This document shows positions 8,761 to 16,350 of a stretch of 57,471 bases of DNA, piece by piece. This stretch comes from Acidimicrobiia bacterium. Lineage in GTDB: Bacteria > Actinomycetota > Acidimicrobiia > Acidimicrobiales > CAIXPF01. Numbering within the stretch: position 1 is the stretch's first letter; each line of letters begins with the position of its first letter. The translations under genes and the position numbers were made by a program. The notes under the pieces were generated by a model. The model did no database searches and was not told the DNA's origin. It was given only the letters and a program-made list of their open reading frames with translations. The DNA is taken from contig CANJRG010000022.1 in the NCBI GenBank assembly GCA_947476745.1, positions 1 through 57,471 of the forward strand, read 5' to 3'.

Positions 8761-10296
8761 TCAGTCGACCGCAGGACCTGGCCGGTTGAACATGGCCAGG
8801 ACGAAGGCCCCGGCGGACAGCACGGCGGCCACGAGGTAGGCCAGCATGCAGCCGTGCAGGAACGCGGCATCGGCCCCGGGCGTGCCGGCGATCTTGGACA
8901 GGGCGATGTCGAAGCCCTTTGCCGCCATCACCCCCACCACGATGGCCGAGGCCACGGCCTGGCCCATCACGCTGCCGATGTTGCGGGTCAGGTTCATGAA
9001 CGCACCCACCACGCCGAGGTGCTCACGGGGCACCGAGGCGAGAATCACGCTGCTGTTGGGAACGTTCCACAGGCCGAGGGCGAGGCCGTTGGCGAACAGC
9101 AGCACCATCACCAGCCACAGCGGGGTGCTGCGGGTGAGGAAGGCCGCGCCGATCACCGCCACCACGTTCAACGCGAACCCGGTGACGAAGATGGGCCGCT
9201 CGCCGAGGCGGTCGGTGTAGCGGCCCGACTGGTTCGCGGCGATGCCCATCCCGAGCGAGGACAGGAACAGCACCGAGCCGGTCAGGCCCTCGCTGAGGCC
9301 CCGTACGCTGATGAGGAACACCGGCATGAGGAAGGTGACCGCGGTGTATCCCACGAAGCCGAGGGTCCGGGCGGTGACCGACATGCTGAACGCTGCGTGG
9401 GTGAAGAAGCGCAGCTGCAACATCGGGGCATCCTGGCGCAGTTCCCACAGGATGAACGCCGCGAACAGCGCGATCATGGCCAACAGACCACCGAACATGG
9501 TCATCGAGGTCCATTCCATCGCCAGCGGGTTGCTGACGGTCAGGACCATCACGGTGATCGCCATACTTGACAGTACGGCACCACCCCAGTCGAAGCGTGG
9601 GCGGGCCTTGGGCGCTGCGGCCGCCGCGCCGGGGGTGAAGCCGCTGCCGCTCACGATGGCCTCGTCGAGGTAGCGGTACCCGGCGGCGAAGGCGATCAGC
9701 AGCGGCGGGACCAGCAGCAGGAACAGCCACTGCCACGGCAGCACCTGCAGCAGCAGGCCGGCACCGATCGGCCCCATGGCCGCCCCGATGGCCACGACGG
9801 AGGTCTGGCTGCCCAGCGCCTTGCCCCGTTCCTCCGGCGGGAAGATGGCGACGATCATGGCCGTGCCCACCGACTGGCCCATGGCATTGCCTACCGACAT
9901 GACCGCCCGGGCGGCAATCATCAGGCCGAAGGTGGGCGCGAACGCCACGCAGAGCGAGCCGCCGGCAAACAGCAGCAGGCCGATCAGGTGTATCCGGCGC
10001 CGTCCCACGATGTCGGCGATGCGGCCCATCGGCATCATCAGCCCGCTGATCACCAGGGACTGCACGATCACCACCCAGCTGACCGCCCGCAGGGTCACCC
10101 CGAAGTCGTCGGCGATGGCCGACAGGGCGACGAACACCATCGACATGCTGAACACCATCGTCACGAAGGAGATGGCGATGGCGGTGAACGCCTTCCACTT
10201 GTCGGCCTGGGCGCGTTCGAAGCGCTCCCGTTCGAACTGCTCGACCTGCTTCAGCTCGTCGGCGTCGCTGGTCGGTCCCGGGTCGAGGGTGGTCAT
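8761..10296 (-). CDS. MFS drug-type exporter (DHA2-like)
   Basis: A 511-residue major facilitator protein with about fourteen hydrophobic segments, as in the EmrB/QacA (DHA2) group of proton-driven exporters. The A-loop motif appears as GRIADIVGRRRIHLIG after the second helix, and the mid-protein motif as SVGNAMGQSVGTAM. The N terminus before the first helix is long, charged and probably coiled (KQVEQFERERFERAQADKW). A TACGGT box (minus strand, 10336-10341) sits 39 bases upstream. It converges with selO; the 91 bases between them are GC-rich with imperfect dyads. Substrate unknown. Confidence 0.88.
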   Translation of the reverse strand: MTTLDPGPTSDADELKQVEQFERERFERAQADKWKAFTAIAISFVTMVFSMSMVFVALSAIADDFGVTLRAVSWVVIVQSLVISGLMMPMGRIADIVGRRRIHLIGLLLFAGGSLCVAFAPTFGLMIAARAVMSVGNAMGQSVGTAMIVAIFPPEERGKALGSQTSVVAIGAAMGPIGAGLLLQVLPWQWLFLLLVPPLLIAFAAGYRYLDEAIVSGSGFTPGAAAAAPKARPRFDWGGAVLSSMAITVMVLTVSNPLAMEWTSMTMFGGLLAMIALFAAFILWELRQDAPMLQLRFFTHAAFSMSVTARTLGFVGYTAVTFLMPVFLISVRGLSEGLTGSVLFLSSLGMGIAANQSGRYTDRLGERPIFVTGFALNVVAVIGAAFLTRSTPLWLVMVLLFANGLALGLWNVPNSSVILASVPREHLGVVGAFMNLTRNIGSVMGQAVASAIVVGVMAAKGFDIALSKIAGTPGADAAFLHGCMLAYLVAAVLSAGAFVLAMFNRPGPAVD

Positions 10297-10385
10297 CGCT
10301 GCTGGCCGCGGTGCCGGTTACCGGTCATGACGCGCACCGTAGCGTCAACCCGCTGGTCGCGACGGGAAGAACGAGCGCTGGTTGC

Positions 10386-11276
10386 TCAGCCGAACAGCGG
10401 GGTGGCGAACTCGACGACGGCGCGGCTGAACGGATCGTTGCGATCACCGGCCACCATGTGCCCGGCCCCGGTGATGTCGATGGCGGTGGCCTGGGGAATC
10501 ATCGCCACCAGTTCGGCCGCGGCCTCGGGGCTGACCACGTCGCTGCTCGCCCCTCGCACCAGCAGGGCGGCGCAGCGCAGCGCGGCGGCCCCGGCGCTCA
10601 TGAAGCCCCGCAGCCGGACCTGTGCGGCTGCGGCCACGGCGGGATCGTCCAACCACGGCCGTCGGGAGTCGAGCAGACGGGGGTCCCAGTGCCAGAACCA
10701 TCGGCCGTCCCGTTGGCGCAGCACCCGGGTGAGCCCGATGGGCGACGGCGCGCCCTTCCCGTCGCCGCGGTACACGCCGATGGCTTCGGCGGCCTCCTCC
10801 AGCGAGCCGAACCCGTCGGGGTTGGCGGTCATGAAGGTGAGGATGCGCCGGGCCCCGTCGATGTCGACGGTGGGGGTGATGTCGACGAGGACCAGCCCGC
10901 GGTAGAGCTGGTCCGGGCGCAACCCCTGGGCGATCAGCGCCGCGCTGCCACCGAGCGAGGCGCCGACGACCAGCGGCGGCCGGCCGAGGGTGTCGCAGAC
11001 GGCCATGATGTCCTGGGCGATGTCGGTGTGCTCGTAGGCGCTGTGGCCGGCCCAGTCGCTGTCGCCGTGGCCGCGATGGTCGATGGTGTAGGCCCGCCAG
11101 CCGGCGGCACCGAGATCGGCCGCGGCGCGGCCCCAGGACTGGCGGGTCTGGCCCGATCCGTGGAAGAACAGTGCCGGCGGCCCGTCGGCGGGCCCGAAGG
11201 CGTCGGCGGCGAGCCGCAGCCCGCCCTCTCCACGGAACTCACCCGGTTCGCTCACCGGGCCATTCTGCGCACCCAA
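10386..11276 (-). CDS. alpha/beta hydrolase
   Basis: A 296-residue alpha/beta-hydrolase-fold enzyme. The oxyanion segment is FFHGSGQTRQSW, the nucleophile elbow VGASLGGSAAL contains Ser in G-x-S-x-G, and GAGHMVAGDRND near the C terminus carries the catalytic His. The acid is probably the Asp of LVDITPTVD or a later one; this was not resolved. The reaction could be ester, lactone or C-C bond hydrolysis. It lies 89 bases after the MFS start on the same strand. The start could instead be the GTG seven codons in. Confidence 0.8.
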   Translation of the reverse strand: MGAQNGPVSEPGEFRGEGGLRLAADAFGPADGPPALFFHGSGQTRQSWGRAAADLGAAGWRAYTIDHRGHGDSDWAGHSAYEHTDIAQDIMAVCDTLGRPPLVVGASLGGSAALIAQGLRPDQLYRGLVLVDITPTVDIDGARRILTFMTANPDGFGSLEEAAEAIGVYRGDGKGAPSPIGLTRVLRQRDGRWFWHWDPRLLDSRRPWLDDPAVAAAAQVRLRGFMSAGAAALRCAALLVRGASSDVVSPEAAAELVAMIPQATAIDITGAGHMVAGDRNDPFSRAVVEFATPLFG

Positions 11277-11384
11277 CCACCCGGCGGACGAAACGGCCTG
11301 CGGTCCGACGGGGCGCTCGACCTGGCCCGAGCGCCGGGCCCGGTGGGTTGGGCCGCCGGCAACATCCGCAATGGGGAGGGCGGC

Positions 11385-11390
11385 TAGGTT
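11385..11390 (+). promoter_or_regulatory. -10 box of the LLM oxidoreductase at 11399
   Basis: TAGGTT eight bases before the ATG at 11399, giving a leaderless arrangement. It fixes the start well inside a much longer open frame. Confidence 0.5.
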
Positions 11391-11398
11391 CGTCGGCC

Positions 11399-12325
11399 AT
11401 GAGCACAGCGGGATCGGTACGGGTCGGGGTCACGTCGTTCGGGGCGGAGCTACCCACGCGAACCAAGGTCGCGCTGGCCCGACATGCGGAGCAGGCGGGC
11501 TTCGCTCGGTTCCTGTTGGTGGAAACGGTCGAGACCAACGAGGCCATGGTGCAGCTCGCCGCCATCGCCATGGCCACCGACCACATCGGGATCGGCACCG
11601 GTATCGCCAACATCTACCTGCGTCGTCCCGACATGCTCGGTGCTGCCGCAGTGGCGGTGGCGGATGTGTCCGAGGGGCGGCTGGTGCTCGGCATCGGGCC
11701 GAACAACCGCCGGGCGGTCGAGGGCCTGGGTCTGAGCTGGCGGCCGCCCGCGCAGGCGCTGTCGGAGACCACCGCACGGCTGCGGGCGTTGTTCGCCGGT
11801 GAGGCCGGCAAGTGCGGCCCGGCGACGCACCCCATCTCGATCCCGTGGGCCGCAGTCGGTCTGGGCTCGGCCGAGGCCGCCGGCCGCGAGGCCGACGGCG
11901 TGATGGGCTACCTTGCCACCGCCTCCCGTCTGACGGCGGTGCGTGACCGGTTCCGGCGGGGGGCCGAATCGGCCGGCCGTGACCCCGATCGGCTCGAGTT
12001 CAGCCTGCTACTGCCGACCTTCCTCGACGAGGATCTCGAGACCGCCAGGGACGCGGCCCGTTCGTTCCTGTCCTTCTACACGACGTTGCCCCACTACCGG
12101 ATCATGTTCGAGGCGTCGGGATTCACTGACGTCACCTCGGTGCCCGATGCTCTGATCGACGCCGTCGTGCTGGCCGGTCCGGTGGAGCACTGCCGGCAGC
12201 GCCTGGCCGATCTCGCCGCCGTGGGCTTGACCGATGTCGACCTCGCCCCGTTGCCGGTCGGCGGCCGGGACCTGCCGGCATCCGCCGCCGTCCTGTTCGA
12301 GCAGCGCGCCGCCCTCACCACCTGA
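11399..12325 (+). CDS. LLM class (luciferase-like) flavin/F420 oxidoreductase
   Basis: A 308-residue TIM-barrel enzyme of the bacterial-luciferase superfamily; actinobacterial members generally use coenzyme F420, though flavin use is not excluded. The landmarks are ATDHIGIGTGIANIYLRRP in the middle of the barrel, DVSEGRLVLGIGPNN, and a C-terminal tail with GPVEHCRQRLADLAAVG. The start was moved about 76 codons into the open frame, to the ATG that follows a TAGGTT box. It is the last gene before a block of unlike composition on the opposite strand. Substrate unknown. Confidence 0.85.
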   Translation: MSTAGSVRVGVTSFGAELPTRTKVALARHAEQAGFARFLLVETVETNEAMVQLAAIAMATDHIGIGTGIANIYLRRPDMLGAAAVAVADVSEGRLVLGIGPNNRRAVEGLGLSWRPPAQALSETTARLRALFAGEAGKCGPATHPISIPWAAVGLGSAEAAGREADGVMGYLATASRLTAVRDRFRRGAESAGRDPDRLEFSLLLPTFLDEDLETARDAARSFLSFYTTLPHYRIMFEASGFTDVTSVPDALIDAVVLAGPVEHCRQRLADLAAVGLTDVDLAPLPVGGRDLPASAAVLFEQRAALTT

Positions 12326-12402
12326 GCCGCCCGGCCGGGGACGGGTCGGGGCGCCCCGGGGCCCGCCAGTTCCGAGCGGACGATGAGCGTCGTCGCCCTG
12401 GG

Positions 12403-13266
12403 TCAGTGCCGTGCCAGGCGGTCGGCCTGTTCGGGCCAGTGCCGGTGGTTCAGGACCACGCCGTCGCTGCGGACGTGCTGCACGGCTGCGAGGTCCAGAT
12501 CGGCATACGCCCAGCCCGGGGCGTTGAGCGCGGTTTCCGCCAGCATGCCCGAGGGTGGGAAGCCCCGGTCCGGCGGGCCGTAGATGGCCGCCGCCCCCCA
12601 GTTCTCATCCACGGCGGGCGACCAGGCGGCCTCGCCGACCGTGGGGGAATGTACGACCACGCACTGGCCTTCCAGCGCGCGGGCCATGGCTCCCACCCGG
12701 ACCCGGGTGAAGCCCGCCGGGCTGTCGGTGCACGAGGGAACCAGCAGGATTTCGGCGCCACGTTCGACCAGGCTGCGGGCCAGCAGGGGGAATTCGCTGT
12801 CGTAGCAGATCAGGACGCCGATCCGGCCCAGAGGCGTGTCGAAGACCGGCAGCCCCTCGCCCGCGGTGACGAACCACTGTTCGCGTTCGAAGCGCGTCAT
12901 CATCTGCTTGTCCTGATGGCCGATGATGCCCGTCGGACCGTACAGCGTGGCGCGATTGACCGGCCGCTCAGCCAGGAACACCGGTCCCGAGGCGCCGAGG
13001 ATGTGCAGGCCATGGCGAGCCGTCAGATCGAGATGCAGGCGGTCCACGGCGGGGCGGTGGCGTGCCACCTCGTGCAGGGACAACTCCAGATCCGCTGCTA
13101 CCGCCGGCCCGCCGAGCGAGGCCAGTTCCATCGTGCCGTATTCCGGGAAGACCAGCAGATCCGCCCCTGCTGCCGCGGCCTCGTCGACCCAGTCGGTCAG
13201 CTTGGCGGCATAGGCGTCGAAATCGGTGAAAAAGGTCAGCGGATAGGCCGATGCGGCGATCCTCAC
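12403..13266 (-). CDS. carbon-nitrogen hydrolase (nitrilase superfamily)
   Basis: A 287-residue enzyme with the complete Glu-Lys-Cys triad of the nitrilase superfamily: Glu42 in FPEYG, Lys120 in GHQDKQMM, and Cys154 in LICYDSEFP. The superfamily hydrolyses amides, nitriles or carbamoyl groups, and the length is normal for an amidase. The start is a GTG at 13264-13266. It is 19 bases behind the GNAT gene and the last of the coupled set SnoaL-GNAT-nitrilase, which suggests one job on a small nitrogenous compound. The exact substrate cannot be read. Confidence 0.9.
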   Translation of the reverse strand: MRIAASAYPLTFFTDFDAYAAKLTDWVDEAAAAGADLLVFPEYGTMELASLGGPAVAADLELSLHEVARHRPAVDRLHLDLTARHGLHILGASGPVFLAERPVNRATLYGPTGIIGHQDKQMMTRFEREQWFVTAGEGLPVFDTPLGRIGVLICYDSEFPLLARSLVERGAEILLVPSCTDSPAGFTRVRVGAMARALEGQCVVVHSPTVGEAAWSPAVDENWGAAAIYGPPDRGFPPSGMLAETALNAPGWAYADLDLAAVQHVRSDGVVLNHRHWPEQADRLARH

Positions 13267-13285
13267 GACGGCCCGTTCCGCCTTC

Positions 13286-13867
13286 TCACAGCGCCCGCAT
13301 CCAGAATTGCAGGCGCTTGGTCGTCTCGTCGGCCTCGCCCACGTCCTTCCACGAGAATGTGGCTTCGACGCCCGGCAGCGGGGCGTAGCCGCGCCCGCGC
13401 CAGAAGGCGTCGTTGGTGCGATAGGGGCCGGGATGCATCGGATGATCCTCGGGGCGCGTGACCGAACAGAAGGCCAGCCACCTACGCCCCAGCGAGCGGG
13501 CGAAGGCTTCGCGCAGGTCGAAGAAGCGATGCCCGATGCCGTTGCCGCGATAGGCCGGCAGCAGAACGGATTCAGCCCCGTAGTAGATGTCGGTCAGGGC
13601 AATGCCCTGCCCCGCAAAGGGCTCGGCGAACTCCTCGGCGTGGTCTTCCATCGGGGTCGAGGTCGAGGCTCCGACCAGTCGGTCCCCGTCGAAGGCCCCG
13701 ACCAGCAGCGCATTCGGCGACTCGCGATAGATGTTCAGGTAGTCGCGTTCGTATTCCAGCGTGCCATCGTAAAGATAGGGCCAGTCGCGAAAGACGGCGA
13801 TGCGCAGCGCGGCTACACCGTCGAGCGCCGCCTCCAGATCGGGTCCGCGCAGGGCGCGAACAGTCAT
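13286..13867 (-). CDS. GNAT family N-acetyltransferase
   Basis: A 193-residue acetyltransferase of the GNAT fold, which moves acetyl from acetyl-CoA to an amine. The acetyl-CoA site is recognisable as LLPAYRGNGIGHRFFDL (Q/R-x2-G-x-G/A) after the ESVLLP strand. The ATG at 13867 overlaps the preceding stop as ATGA; a second ATG two codons earlier is possible. The downstream partner is a nitrilase-type amidohydrolase. Base composition differs from the window's average. The acetylated substrate is unknown. Confidence 0.85.
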   Translation of the reverse strand: MTVRALRGPDLEAALDGVAALRIAVFRDWPYLYDGTLEYERDYLNIYRESPNALLVGAFDGDRLVGASTSTPMEDHAEEFAEPFAGQGIALTDIYYGAESVLLPAYRGNGIGHRFFDLREAFARSLGRRWLAFCSVTRPEDHPMHPGPYRTNDAFWRGRGYAPLPGVEATFSWKDVGEADETTKRLQFWMRAL

Positions 13868-14280
13868 TTCCATTGCTGCACCTGATCGATCCAGTCCTTG
13901 AGATTGTAAAAGGTGGTCACGCGGGCAATCTGGTCGTTGCGAATGTCGAAGAACCCGCCGGCGGGCAGGACGTAGGTCTGGCCCTTGGCTTCGGGCAGGC
14001 CCGGATCGGTCTTCAGGTAGGTGCCGTGCACGATGAATTCCGCCGCCGCCCGCGTGCCGGCGTCATCGGCAAAGATCACCAGATCCTTCAGTTCCTCGCT
14101 GTAGGACACGCCCATATGCGCGCAGAATTCTATGAATTTCGTCTTGCCCCGGCGGATGCCGCCTTCGTTGACGCGGTGTTCCACATCTTCGGCCACGCAA
14201 TCAAGCATGCCCTGCGGATCGCCCGCATTGAAGGCGCTGTAATAGCAGGTCACAAGGTCGATGGCAGTCTGGCGCGTCAC
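13864..14280 (-). CDS. SnoaL-like / NTF2-fold protein
   Basis: A 138-residue protein that looks like the cone-shaped NTF2/ketosteroid-isomerase fold: an N-terminal helix with YYSAFNAGDPQGMLDCV, then EHRVNEGG and a C-terminal strand pair ending FYNLKDWIDQVQQW. Many such proteins are enzymes of unknown reaction. The start is a GTG at 14278-14280 with GGAAGAGAC just upstream, overlapping the stop of the broken gene as GTGA. It is coupled to GNAT by a 4-base overlap. The gene has conspicuously AT-richer words than its neighbours outside the block. Confidence 0.8.
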   Translation of the reverse strand: MTRQTAIDLVTCYYSAFNAGDPQGMLDCVAEDVEHRVNEGGIRRGKTKFIEFCAHMGVSYSEELKDLVIFADDAGTRAAAEFIVHGTYLKTDPGLPEAKGQTYVLPAGGFFDIRNDQIARVTTFYNLKDWIDQVQQWK

Positions 14281-14456
14281 GTCTCTTCCTGTTCCAGGGG
14301 CGGTCCGAAGCGCTGGACCATGCGATCGCGAATCTGGTTGTGGGCCTGGCGCCAGGCAGCAGGTGTCGCCCCGCTCGTTTCGCCCGGCCCCGTCGTTTCC
14401 AGGATCGGCCGACACACTACGTCGAGGTAATTGAGCCGTGTGCCTTCCAGCGCCGC
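14277..14456 (-). pseudogene. C-terminal remnant of an unidentified gene
   Basis: About 59 codons (AALEGTRLNYLDVVCRP... to ...LEQEET) end exactly at the overlapping GTGA start of the SnoaL-like gene, the position of a translationally coupled upstream gene. Upstream of about 14456 the same frame runs into sequence that belongs to the HNH gene read in another frame, so the beginning of this protein is missing. I do not recognise the family. This truncation marks the right edge of the probable acquired block. Confidence 0.5.
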
Positions 14457-14905
14457 TGTCCGGCCTGCGGGCGACGAGGCCAGCTGCCGGTCGGAGTGGC
14501 GCCGGTCCGGCCTCGGGTACGGTCGAGCCGGCGGAGCTGGGCGGCGAGGTACGGGCGGGCCCGCCGTCGGCCACCTCGTTCCTCGATGGCCTGCTCGAGC
14601 GATCGCAGCGTGGTCACCACGACCTGACGATCGGGCTGCAAGCCGCGTCGCTCGCACTCCTCGAGCCACTCGGCCGGGGTGCGATGGCCCCGCTCGCCGT
14701 TGCAGCGGCGACACGCCGCGACCTCGTTCTCCAACCAGCTCGGGCCACCCTTGACCCGGGGGATCAGATGCTCGGTGGTCGCCCGTACCAATCCGACCTC
14801 CAACGGCCGCCGGCACCACACGCAGGCCGAGCCGTCGCTCTCGAGGATCACCTCGAGCCGTTCGCGCCGGTTGCGCGCTCGGCTTGCTGTGCGGTCGTCA
14901 CCCAT
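14417..14905 (-). CDS. HNH endonuclease, C terminus probably replaced
   Basis: A 162-residue HNH nuclease-type protein. Two zinc-binding CxxC pairs are visible (C28-V-W-C31 and C65-R-R-C68) around EHLIPRVKGG and ENEVAACRRCNGERG, the usual layout of the family. The ATG at 14905 is 18 bases from the divergent gluQ start. The last part of the frame (after about 14456) reads through foreign sequence, so the native stop seems lost and the C-terminal 13 or so residues are probably not original. It may be a standalone housekeeping-type HNH protein; its DNA target is unknown. Confidence 0.75.
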   Translation of the reverse strand: MGDDRTASRARNRRERLEVILESDGSACVWCRRPLEVGLVRATTEHLIPRVKGGPSWLENEVAACRRCNGERGHRTPAEWLEECERRGLQPDRQVVVTTLRSLEQAIEERGGRRRARPYLAAQLRRLDRTRGRTGATPTGSWPRRPQAGQRRWKAHGSITST

Positions 14906-14923
14906 CGGCACCACAATGGCGCG

Positions 14924-15880
14924 ATGTCCGGTCGTTTCGCGCCCTCGCCGACGGGCCCCCTGCACCTGGGCAACCTGCGCACCGCCCTGGCCGCCTGGCT
15001 CGCGGCCCGGTCCTCGGGGCGCGGGTTCCTGGTCCGCATGGAAGATCTCGACCAGGTCACGTCGTCGTCGCGGCATGAGCAGGACCAACTCGACGACCTG
15101 GCGGCGTTGGGTCTCGACTGGGACGGCCCGGTGGTCCGCCAGAGCGAACGCTTCGACCGCTACCGGGCGGCGCTGACCCGGCTCGACGAGGCCGGTCTCA
15201 TCTATCCGTGTTACTGCACCCGGCGGGAGATCCGGGCCGAGATCGAGGCGGCGGCGAGCGCACCGCACGGGCTGGCAGCCGACGGTGCCTATCCGGGCAC
15301 GTGCCGGGAGCTGTCGGCGGGGCAGCGGGCCGAGCGCACCGCAACCGGGCGGCGGCCGGCCCTGCGCCTGCGGGCCGAGGGGGAGCGGATCGTCTTCCGG
15401 GACGAAGTGGTCGGCAGGGTCGAGGGCCTGGTCGACGATGTGGTGCTCGCCCGCTCCGACGGGGTGCCTGCGTACAACCTTGCCGTGGTGCTCGACGACG
15501 CCGCGCAGGGCGTGACCCAGGTGGTGCGCGGCGACGACCTGCTGTCGTCCACCCCCCGCCAGATCCACCTACAGCGGCTGTTGGGACTGCCCTCCCCGTC
15601 GTACCTGCACGTCCCGTTGGTGCTCGGGCCCGACAACGCCCGGCTGGCGAAGCGCCATGGTGCCGTGACCCTGGCCGACCTCACCGTGGGGCTCGGGCGA
15701 GCCGAACGGGACCGACGGGTGGCGACCATCCTCTCGGCCCTGGCCGTGAGCCTCGGGGTGCTCGATGACGGCGAGGTCGTCGAACCGGGGGAGCTCGACG
15801 GTCTGATCGACCGGTTCGACGTGGTCCGCCTGCCCCGAGCTCCGCTCGCCTGGTCGGAGCTCGCTGCCCTCCTGGCGTGA
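14924..15880 (+). CDS. gluQ: glutamyl-Q tRNA(Asp) synthetase
   Basis: A 318-residue paralogue of glutamyl-tRNA synthetase that lacks the anticodon-binding domain, as expected for GluQ-RS, which attaches glutamate to queuosine-34 of tRNA-Asp. The HIGH-type signature is PSPTGPLHLGNLRTA at the N terminus, the zinc-site cysteines lie in YPCYCTRREI and YPGTC, and the KMSKS-type loop reads LAKRHGAV near residue 245. The short length and missing C-terminal domain separate it from GltX. The ATG at 14924 opens a family-typical N terminus; the open frame upstream is the shadow of the HNH gene. Confidence 0.9.
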   Translation: MSGRFAPSPTGPLHLGNLRTALAAWLAARSSGRGFLVRMEDLDQVTSSSRHEQDQLDDLAALGLDWDGPVVRQSERFDRYRAALTRLDEAGLIYPCYCTRREIRAEIEAAASAPHGLAADGAYPGTCRELSAGQRAERTATGRRPALRLRAEGERIVFRDEVVGRVEGLVDDVVLARSDGVPAYNLAVVLDDAAQGVTQVVRGDDLLSSTPRQIHLQRLLGLPSPSYLHVPLVLGPDNARLAKRHGAVTLADLTVGLGRAERDRRVATILSALAVSLGVLDDGEVVEPGELDGLIDRFDVVRLPRAPLAWSELAALLA

Positions 15881-15906
15881 CGCCGCCATCCGACGTCGGC
15901 ACGGCC

Positions 15907-16015
15907 GATTCGCCGCTGTCGCACCGATTCGGTGTCGATTCGGTGTCGATTCGGTGAACCGGGGATTCGGTGGGGTCGCACCGATTCGGTGTCGATTCGG
16001 TGAACCGTCGATTCG
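15907..16015. repeat. GATTCG iteron cluster, copy 1
   Basis: Eight copies of GATTCG, all on the plus strand, starting at 15907, 15926, 15937, 15948, 15964, 15983, 15994 and 16010. Most sit in GATTCGGTGTC units. Spacings of 11, 16 and 19 bases recur, with 11 close to one helical turn. The cluster is the left half of the 470-base gap between gluQ and the convergent P450 gene and has a sister at 28353-28485. Confidence 0.9.
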
Positions 16016-16118
16016 GTGGGTGGTCGGAGGGGCCGGCCGCCGATGCTGGGTCGTGCGAAGGCAAACGTCACCGTCCGGGCACCTGTGGAGCGCTGACGGC
16101 ACGGCACCGGCGCATGGA

Positions 16119-16229
16119 TGTAGCGAAATGGTTCGGTCGGGACGAGGCCGCACCGAGCGGTGCCGAAAAAGTCCTGGTCAGAGGGGTGGTCGTTCGGGGT
16201 CACCGGGACAGGCGAACCATTTCGCTACA
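16119..16229. repeat. 111-bp inverted-repeat-bounded element, copy 1
   Basis: Bounded by a perfect 17-base inverted repeat: TGTAGCGAAATGGTTCG (16119-16135) and its complement CGAACCATTTCGCTACA (16213-16229). The 77-base interior has CTGGTCAG at 16174. A second element of exactly the same length, with the same end sequence and the same octamer at the same offset, lies at 28535-28645. No protein frame inside is credible. Confidence 0.9.
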
Positions 16230-16286
16230 AACTGGGGCGATCGGGGTCCGCAACCGGATGTCCAGGTCAGTTCGGGCCCGGCGATC

Positions 16287-16334
16287 CGGATGCGGCCGGC
16301 TCGGCCCGGGCGGATGCGGCCGGCTCGGCCCGGG
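16287..16334. repeat. 24-bp unit in two tandem copies
   Basis: CGGATGCGGCCGGCTCGGCC plus CGGG, repeated perfectly at 16287-16310 and 16311-16334, just beyond the stop codon of the P450 gene. With the two features before it, this completes the 470-base gap; I see no gene in it. Confidence 0.85.
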
Positions 16335-16350
16335 CGGGTACAGGGTTGGG

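Larger units (their letters stand above)
12403..14456. other. probable horizontally acquired block
   Basis: Three minus-strand genes plus a broken gene end form one tightly coupled unit whose base composition is visibly less GC-rich than the flanks (for example GAATTCTATGAATTTCG near 14123). None has the TAnnnT start-proximal box common elsewhere. The protein sequences read like those of Alphaproteobacteria rather than Actinobacteria, which is an impression. The right edge falls inside an open frame at about 14456, next to an HNH endonuclease gene. Confidence 0.55.

Noticed and set aside
12403-14905. A homing or restriction-modification island
   Set aside because: Only an HNH protein is present; there is no methylase, specificity subunit or intron structure.
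15907-16015. Iterons as a CRISPR array
   Set aside because: The repeats are 6-11 bases with irregular short spacers; CRISPR repeats and spacers are far longer, and no cas genes are near.
15907-16015. Iterons as a replication origin
   Set aside because: No DnaA boxes, rep gene or AT-rich unwinding region accompany them, and two copies exist in 13 kb.
16119-16229. Integron attC-like site, because of length and inverted ends
   Set aside because: The ends GTTTGTAGC/GCTACAAAC do not fit the RYYYAAC/GTTRRRY core sites in either orientation, and no integrase or cassette array is present.
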